The translations under genes were made by a program, and so were the position numbers. From Ahaetulla prasina (lineage: Eukaryota; Chordata; Lepidosauria; Squamata; Colubridae), in NCBI RefSeq assembly GCF_028640845.1, contig NC_080542.1:136764346-136828345 (forward strand): a DNA stretch of 64,000 bases, written 5' to 3'. Below the pieces are notes generated by a model. That model was not told the origin of the DNA, made no database searches, and saw only the letters and a list, made by a program, of their open reading frames with translations. Shown in pieces: positions 57,843 through 64,000 of the stretch; the stretch's first letter is position 1; every line of letters starts with the position of its first letter.

Positions 57843-58639
57843 AAATGAGTTCAGCTGTTATTTAATGACACAATGGCAATATTTTACTAGTATTTCTGTT
57901 GCTAGAAGTCATGAATGATATACAAAATCACAAAGTTTCTCTCCACGCTTGTCCTGAGGTGTTTTAACCTCATTGTGAACTAGGAAGATGACTCGGTTAA
58001 GGAAACGAAAAAGAGGGTTTGATGAAAGAATGGCCTGGAAGCAAACATGCATCTGTGGTTTTTTTCAGCAATGTTTGTGAGAATGGTACTCACAAGACTA
58101 CTTTCACCAGATTTGATAGGAGGCGGATAGGAAGGGTGAGATTCATTTACAAGATACTCATAATTCCAACTAACATGCAAAATGGAAGCCTGAAAAATTG
58201 TTGATGTACAGGGACACATTATAAAAAATGATGCTTGGATGGTAAATTCATGAAGCATTGACTCTTGCTGTTTCTGCAAAAACCCATTCAGAGAAATCAT
58301 TCTGGCCATTATCTCTTCAGATCTGATTTCAGTCTACTAAGATTCCAGTGGGAAGATTTAAGTGAAGAACATGGTAGTAACATCCAACAATCACACGGCT
58401 GATAGCTGCTTCCCAGGCAAAACATGCATTCTTGGGTCTCAGGAGACCCAAGATCCTGGTGGGAGAGCTTTAATGTGTGTGCGTGTGCGTATGTGTAGTT
58501 TAATACAAAAAGAAAATCGGTTTTGCAGCTCCTTAAATATTATACCTTTTCAGACATTGTATTTTGTCATCTTTGTGCTTGGGCATTTTGCAGTGGTTTG
58601 CCTGAATGGATAGGATTAGGGCTCACACATCCCGCTAAG
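57843..58639. other. Intergenic, nothing recognised
   Basis: No supported gene or repeat; a short TG-rich patch at 58475-58495. Confidence 0.45.
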
Positions 58640-58776
58640 CAGTGGTGGGATTTAAGTAATTTAACAACCGGTTCTCTGCCCTAATGATTTCTTCTAACAA
58701 CCAGTTTGCTAAACTGCTCAGAAAGTTAACAACCGGTTCTCCCGAAGTGGTGCGAACTGGCTGAATCCCACCACTG
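58640..58776. mobile_element. hAT MITE with exact 8-bp TSD
   Basis: 137 bases, ends CAGTGGTGGGATT and gaatcccaccactg. Flanks ccgctaag at 58632-58639 and 58777-58784 are identical. It contains aacaaccggttctc twice. The ends resemble the inner element at 57485. Confidence 0.93.
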
Positions 58777-58784
58777 CCGCTAAG

Positions 58785-59620
58785 CCACAAACTTATAACA
58801 TTGCAATTTAATTTATGCCATCATCAATTTGTTACTTGTTTTGTTAGACTAATATTTTTCCAATCCAACAGAAATCGGAAAGAAATGAAGTAAAGGGACT
58901 CTGTGGAGTATCTGTGGAGTGTCAAAAAAATAAAATCAAGAGGGTGATTTTAGCTCCTTGCAGATGTCCCTGCTATCTGTTAATCCGTTTGATAGAAAAA
59001 AACAGGAGGAAAAATGTTTCCACTCGGGAGGGAGGAGGAAGGGGGCTTAGAAAGGAGTGGCCAGCAACAATCCAAGTTCCTGTCCAACAGTGCTCCTATT
59101 GGAATAGACCCAGGGAATGAGTAGTCCTTATTTAGTGACCACAATTTAGACTGGCATGTTGGTCATTAAGCAACATGATCACTCAGTGAAACTGACAGTG
59201 CTTATGATCTCCCTTTCCTTTGCTTTATAGATTTGCAAAATCCATACATCTGATCATTGGTTTGCAAAGGTACTTTTTCATCAGTCATGACTGCAAATGG
59301 CCATCATCTGAGGCAGTCACTAAACAAGCATGATCTGTATTTTTCTGCTCAGCCCCCAGCTGCATCTGGCTCATTTTCACCTGATTTGCTCCTATTCTGT
59401 TGTTTACACAAAATGTCCTGCTGATGAGACAGACAGACAGAGACAAAGACAGATTGAGCCCACACATTTATGTAATTCATTTTCAACTATCCACTGATTT
59501 CCAAAGAATTTGAGCAAGATCTCATTCTGCAAATATTTTTTAATTTAGATTGTTTTGGAGGTTTCTATATGGGAAGATGCGAACAGAGGCGTCCATCAGT
59601 CATATTTCTAACTTCTGCTC
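58785..59620. other. Intergenic, nothing firm
   Basis: Possible old dispersed repeat at 59140-59300 (ggtcattaagcaacatgatc). A short AGAC-rich stretch at 59428-59450. Confidence 0.4.
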
Positions 59621-59624
59621 AATA

Positions 59625-60262
59625 GTAGTAACCGTGAGAGGGATCTTGGAGTCCTAGTGGACAACCATTTAGATATGAGCCAGCAGTGTGCAGCAGCTGC
59701 CAAAAAAGCCAACACAGTTCTGGGCTGCATAAACAGAGGGATAGAATCAAGATCACGTGAAGTGTTAGTGCCACTTTATAATGCCTTGGTAAGGCCACAC
59801 TTGGAATACTGCATTCAGTTTTGGTCACCACGATGTAAAAAAAGATATGGAGACTCTAGAAAGAGTGCAGAACAGAGCAACAAAGATGATTAGGGGACTG
59901 GAGGCTAAAACATATGAAGAATGGTTGTCTAGTTCAATGAAAAGGACTAGGGGAGACATGATAGTAGTGTTCCAATATCTCAGGGGTTGCCACAAAGAAG
60001 GAGTCAAGCTATTCTCTAAAGCACCTGAGGGCAGAAGAAGAAGCAATGGGTGGCAACTAATCAAGGAGAGAAGCAACCTAGAACTAAGGAGAAATTTCCT
60101 GACAGAAAAATTAATCAATGGAACAATTTGCCTGCAGAAGTTGTGAATGCTCCAACACTGGAAATTTTTAAGATGTTGGATAGCCATTTGTCTGAAGTGG
60201 TGTAAGGTTTCCTGCCTGGGCAGGGGGTTGGACTAGAAGACCTCCAAGGTCCCTTCCAACTC
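59625..60262 (+). repeat. CR1 LINE, 5'-truncated
   Basis: From agggatcttggagtcctagt through ORF2 end ([19 protein letters not shown]) to the 3' end ttggactagaagacctccaa and ttccaactctattg. The best-preserved CR1 3' part in the window, useful as a template for the split copies. Confidence 0.92.
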
Positions 60263-60265
60263 TAT

Positions 60266-60371
<106 letters not shown>

Positions 60372-60839
60372 TGATGTTGATAAGACTTTGTCATATTGCC
60401 TGCCACACATTATTTACCGGTGTAAAATAAGCAAAAAGTGGAAATGTGGCCCGAGTCATAAAGCAATTTACCAATCCCTGGCGTTGTTTTTATTGACCAG
60501 AATCATCAAGGACAGTGTTGAGATCTATTAAAATAAAAAATGAAAAAACAAAAAAACAGAAGTGCAGTCTGAGGAACAGAACTGAGGAATTCTGTGAGTT
60601 GAAATCCGCCCGTCAGCAAAGCGACGATACATTGCATAATTCGAACCAAATTAATAGCGCAGGTTTTTTTTTTCCTTCTTATTGTTGTACATTTCTGGCT
60701 TGCATTCCAGTTACGCATGGGGATCATAGGAGTTGTAGTCCATCCCATCCGGAGTGTGGAAGGAAGGCTTCCTAAGCAACAAGACGACATCTGCAACAAT
60801 AAGGTAGGTAAGTAAGTAAACAAACAAAATAAAATAAAA
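60372..60839. other. Upstream flank of NCAPG2
   Basis: Mostly A/T-rich. cataggagttgtagtccatc (60727-60746) looks like part of a dispersed repeat rather than a promoter site. Short (AAAT)n at 60824-60841. Confidence 0.45.
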
Positions 60840-60847
60840 TACTCAAG

Positions 60848-60859
60848 TGCGCACGCGCA
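60848..60859 (+). promoter_or_regulatory. NRF1 site
   Basis: TGCGCACGCGCA is a full match to the NRF1 consensus YGCGCAYGCGCR. NRF1 sites are common in CpG-island promoters of housekeeping and cell-cycle genes. Confidence 0.75.
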
Positions 60860-60913
60860 CCAGGACTCCGCTTCTTCCTCCTCCTCCTCCTCTGCAGGGC
60901 GGCAGCGAGTCAG

Positions 60914-60925
60914 CGCGCATGCTCA
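60914..60925 (+). promoter_or_regulatory. Second NRF1-like site
   Basis: CGCGCATGCTCA matches the NRF1 consensus at 11 of 12 positions. Confidence 0.5.
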
Positions 60926-60960
60926 GTAACAGTCATTTGGCAGTGTCGGCCGCGGGAGAA

Positions 60961-60966
60961 TTTGAA
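60961..60966 (+). promoter_or_regulatory. CHR element (cell cycle genes homology region)
   Basis: TTTGAA, with the GC-rich cgcggg ending four bases upstream, which resembles a CDE/CHR pair. CHR elements bind the MuvB core of DREAM and give G2/M expression. Confidence 0.6.
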
Positions 60967-60979
60967 TCTGACAGCGGAA

Positions 60980-60987
60980 GCGCCAAA
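60980..60987 (-). promoter_or_regulatory. E2F-type site
   Basis: GCGCCAAA is the complement of TTTGGCGC and fits TTTSSCGC. It lies 13 bases after the CHR. Confidence 0.65.
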
Positions 60988-60989
60988 TT

Positions 60990-61188
60990 GAATCGGTGGC
61001 TGTAAATACGGGAGAAGCGGAAAAGTGAGCCCGGCCACCTCTGCCCGTGGAAAACCGCGTACGTTTGAACGGATGCCGGATAGGGAGCATCTCCTCGTCG
61101 CGAATCCCGAATTCGAGAGCCTGTTAAATAAAAAGTGTTCAAGTTACTAGGCCTCAAGAATCTGTAGCGACGCCTACCAGGAAAGCGG
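60990..61188 (+). other. NCAPG2: NCAPG2 non-coding exon 1, start uncertain
   Basis: The 3' end is set by gaaagcgg|gtgagt. The start is inferred to lie just after the CHR and E2F motifs. The first coding exon has its own acceptor, so this exon is all 5' UTR. Confidence 0.6.
61073..61150 (+). CDS. Possible uORF in NCAPG2 exon 1, 25 codons
   Basis: Starts MPDREHLLVANPEF and ends in TAG at 61148-61150, wholly inside exon 1. The context cggATGc is weak at +4 but has C at -3, so leaky scanning is likely. No known domain. Real only if transcription starts upstream of 61073. Confidence 0.3.
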   Translation: MPDREHLLVANPEFESLLNKKCSSY

Positions 61189-61625
61189 GTGAGTGTGCTC
61201 GTGTTTACTACTCCGGCAGTCCTGATGGTCTCGGATTATGGGTATTGACATAATGCACGAAGAGAGGGGAAAAAGGGAGAAGAAGAGTTGTGCACGTGTA
61301 TTTGTGTTTCTGAGCTAGGTAGGCAATCATGTACTTGGGTATGTGCAGATTTGGGTGTAACTCTTCTCTGACTCTATGGAGTACAGTACAATAAAAGGCT
61401 GTGCATCTCTATTCTAATGATTCATCCATGAAGAGGGTTGGGGATGGTTAATTTTTCAATACTGCAAAAGTGGGATTAAAAATACAATAATGCTTGATAG
61501 GCAGACAAAAATACCACATCAGTTTAAACATTCGGCTAAGTGCAAACAACCATAATATTAAGAAAATTTACAACGATCAGATAATTTGTGGATATGAAAC
61601 TATGAATGTATCTTTTCTTTTATGT
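61189..61625. other. NCAPG2 intron 1, 5' part
   Basis: Unique-looking sequence with no exon or repeat recognised. Confidence 0.45.
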
Positions 61626-61690
61626 ACATTGAGAGTATATGCACCAAGACAAATTCCTTGTGTGTCCAATCACACTTGGCCAATAAAAAA
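61626..61690 (+). repeat. Snake CR1/L3-type LINE 3' end
   Basis: gtatatgcaccaagacaaat, ccttgtgtgtccaatcacac and ttggccaataaaa, as at 15927 and 55680. Confidence 0.92.
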
Positions 61691-61768
61691 TTCTATTCTA
61701 TTCTATTCTATTCTATTCTATTCTATTCTATTCTATTCTATTCTATTCTATTCTATTCTATTCTATTC
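61691..61768. repeat. (TATTC)n microsatellite
   Basis: About 15 TATTC units attached to the LINE tail. Confidence 0.97.
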
Positions 61769-63063
61769 TGATATATTTGCTACAAGAGAAACCTTTGGTG
61801 TAATTCTCCCAGACATTGACAAGTTTTTTTTCAAACTTTCAACAAATTATGGATTTTTCTGGCTTTTAAAGTTTAATAGTTGGATTGTGAATATATCTCT
61901 ACCGTGCTGTTTTTATTTTGCTTTGCTGGTATATAACTTTTATGTTCATTTTCAGATTATGATGTAGAGGGTTGGTATAGAAATACCATCAATGAGAAGT
62001 GAAGTTTAACTCCTTGTCATAGAAGGAATTTAGAGGGCCACCAATATAGTTATCCTTGGGTGTAGTAGTGAGCAAATTGAAAGTTTCTTGCCTCTTTCCT
62101 AAACAAATCTTTCGATCTACATATAATTTCTCAAAAATCAATGCTATGTCTTTCAACATTATTTCTGCAATGTAAATGATATCAGTTCTCTGATCATCTT
62201 TTATTGTTTCTTCTCCTTAGAGTTTGTCTATAGGCGACACTCAAATCACACCAGGAAGGGGTTTTTGTCAGATAGTTATCAACTGTCTATTCCTCTCCAT
62301 AGCAGATGATTCTGTCTATATAGAACCCCAGATCCCATTATCCTCAAAACTTGCATTTGAAGTGCAATTCCAAGAAGCTGCTCCATTCTTTGCTCAGTAT
62401 ATGGGAATTGCTAGACACAAAATTGTTGTTGTTTCTTTGTTTTTTGAAAATTAGTGGCTGTCTTGGCTGGAGCTAATACTATGAGTTTATTTTTATCTTT
62501 TGGTAGAGCCACCTTGGCTTCTTCCTGATATATGAATTTCATCTTCCAATATTGATGATGTTGATGACGATGACATTTAGTTGACTAATGAAAGGTCTGC
62601 AAAAAAACAACCAAGCTCAGAGAGAGCAAAAGACTCCATTCATCACATTTATACGGCCACCCATTTTAAAATGCAGTTCTGGGACGCATACAATAAAATA
62701 TTAAATTAAAAAAAAATAGCATTATGATTAAAAGGGAAGGAGAGGGCAACAATAACAGATTTTTTGGCAACTCACTAATTCCTGAGGATGCCCGGGTCTA
62801 ACAGATTTTGAGGTACTTGCCAAAAATTCCCAGGGATTGTTAGGAATTCTGGAAATTAAAATCCATTTGTTTGAAGGCTGACCTGCTGGTTGTTTACTAA
62901 ATTTAATACTCCAAAATTATTTTTAATTCATTTTGAGGTGGATTTTCACAACCTTAGAACTGAAGTCTTGATCTGGTAATAAACTTTGTGTCCTATGAAA
63001 TTAGAAATTAGAAGTTGCAATTCATTTAATTGTCTTATTGTTTGTCACAATATTTTCCCCTAG
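61769..63063. other. NCAPG2 intron 1, 3' part
   Basis: No element recognised. The frame at 62224-62454 has no known domain. A GAT-rich patch occurs at 62548-62572. The intron ends with ttttcccctag. Confidence 0.5.
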
Positions 63064-63168
63064 ACGTCTGTGAACTACAAATAGTATACCATGAAAAAAC
63101 ATGAGGCTTTCCTAAAGGCTATATGTAAGGATTCCATTGAAGAGTTTTTGCATTTCATCCAACTTCAT
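63064..63168 (+). CDS. NCAPG2: NCAPG2 first coding exon (exon 2)
   Basis: Condensin II non-SMC subunit G2 (CAP-G2), a HEAT-repeat protein that helps compact chromosomes before and during mitosis. The exon has 27 bases of 5' UTR, then ATG at 63091 and 26 codons: MKKHEAFLKAICKDSIEEFL then HFIQLH. This lines up with the start of human NCAPG2 along its length, with several identical residues (E, F, EFL, F, QL). ATG context is tatacc-ATG-a. Acceptor cccctag, donor gtaagt, phase 0. Only the first 26 codons of a protein of over 1100 residues are in the window. Confidence 0.92.
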
Positions 63169-63417
63169 GTAAGTAAATTTGGCCAAACTTTTTGTGTCCA
63201 GAATTGGAGGGGAGGAGAAACTCAACGTTCTTTACCCATATAAAAAAACAGGTGGAGCTTTGATCACACCATTGTGGCAACATCATGACTATTTTTACCA
63301 TATCTTACCGGCACCTCAGGTGGCATTCCTTTAGCCTTTTCTGTCCCTATCCTTTATCATTTTTCCTTCTCCCTTCAGAACTTCTCCTCCTACACGTTAC
63401 ACTAGAGCAGTGATGGC

Positions 63418-64000
63418 TAACCTTTTTGCCATTGTGTGCCAAAAGCAGGGGTAGCATGGGGGGTTGCGCTGTTCTGTCCTCCCTCGCCTATGCCCGAGCG
63501 ATGGCTTAATTAGCCGGCACTATCAGCTCTAGCAGCAAACTAGTGAGTGTCTGCCAAGTGACTCTGTTATCTCCCTTGATGCCGATGAGTCACCCAGGAA
63601 CAAACAGTACTTCAGCACTTAGTTAAGCAGTTGATTTTGCCTGCTACGAAGAGACATAGCAGCCCTCTCTGGCTTTAAATCCTGTGGAGTGTGGCTCCAT
63701 GACTCAGCACGTCCTAGGTCTGCCTCACCCCTCCTTCTGTTGTTCCCACCTCTCCTGCCTACGAAACCTAGGGTCCAGCCAGGCCTGATTGCCATCATCT
63801 GGGTCTGGAGGCGTGGCCCGGGGGTGGGTGGGAAAGAGTCAGGGGATGGAGGCCTTGTTATCTCCTCCATCTGGCCTGCCTCTGGCTCCTGGAGCTGAGC
63901 CAGGGAAGCCGGTGCTCCCGAGGTAAGTCCTGATGGTCCTTCCCCCTCACTTTCCAAGTCACTTTCTGGCAGGGGGCCCAGCTCGGGGGGTGTAGACACA
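63418..64000. mobile_element. hAT-type element, left end, running off the window
   Basis: cagtgatggctaaccttttt matches the left end of the element at 21536. The right end is outside the window. An LTR begins inside it at about 63470. Confidence 0.65.
63470..64000 (-). mobile_element. LTR related to 41203-41729, cut by the window edge
   Basis: Starts tgttctgtcctccctcgcc and shares gtggctccatgactcagca (63681) with 41397-41415. The TATA region here is tttaaa (63674-63679). Orientation as in the other copy, minus. The far end is beyond 64000. Confidence 0.7.

Larger units (their letters stand above)
60840..61188 (+). promoter_or_regulatory. NCAPG2: NCAPG2 promoter and CpG-rich start region
   Basis: The only clearly CpG-rich unique stretch in the window. 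It has NRF1-type sites (60848, 60914), a CHR (60961) and an E2F-type site (60980), and ends in a good splice donor (gtgagt at 61189). No TATA box is seen. This is the layout of a cell-cycle housekeeping promoter and fits a condensin subunit gene. Confidence 0.82.

Noticed and set aside
60720..60750. ZNF143-like site (ggagttgtagtcc) upstream of NCAPG2
   Set aside because: The surrounding text looks like a dispersed vertebrate repeat, and the match to the factor motif has two mismatches.
62224..62454. 76-codon frame just after a possible acceptor (ccttag) in NCAPG2 intron 1
   Set aside because: No similarity to the NCAPG2 N-terminus and no known domain; the true first coding exon is at 63064.

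Overview
The window is vertebrate nuclear DNA, almost certainly from a snake. It holds introns with GT-AG junctions, tRNA-derived squamate SINEs, CR1/L2-type LINEs, and several copies of a short LINE tail that ends in a (TATTC)n microsatellite, an association known from snake genomes. Nothing in it looks bacterial or viral-vector-like, and there is no CRISPR array or operon.

Genes. Bases 766-28670 (+) carry the last 16 coding exons of ESYT2 (extended synaptotagmin 2): the end of the SMP lipid-transfer domain, then C2A, C2B, a Ser/Pro-rich linker and C2C, 602 codons plus stop, with every junction in phase. The 5' exons lie outside the window. A long 3' UTR follows, perhaps to about 32.1 kb. 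At 60.8-63.2 kb (+) is the start of NCAPG2 (condensin II subunit G2): a GC-rich promoter with NRF1, CHR and E2F-type motifs, a non-coding first exon that may hold a 25-codon uORF, and the first coding exon (26 codons). ESYT2 and NCAPG2 are also same-strand neighbours in human, so local synteny is kept. The two proteins are not known to work together.

The rest is mobile DNA in layers. ESYT2 introns hold hAT-type elements with 8-bp target duplications, solo LTRs with 5-bp duplications, tRNA SINEs, two palindromic TA-flanked elements and an L2-clade LINE. The 28-kb space between the genes is nearly all retrotransposon. From 35.6 to 41.0 kb an L2-clade LINE carries an internal 2.1-kb tandem duplication and so has two reverse transcriptase regions. 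From 41.1 to 49.3 kb an old RTE-like LINE is split by a solo LTR, a hAT element, a CR1 (itself split by a complete Ty3/Gypsy element with identical LTRs) and another LINE. From 49.3 to 55.7 kb a CR1-like LINE is split by a complete L1 with a 15-bp duplication. The remainder is SINE, LINE and MITE fragments and microsatellites.

I see no new multi-gene system. The points most worth a second look are the internally duplicated LINE, the young Gypsy copy with a broken pol, the nested stack, the inverted LTR pair inside a hAT element, the near-perfect hairpin in the ESYT2 3' UTR and the compact NCAPG2 promoter. All identities come from reading the sequence and from recall of the families; no database search was run.
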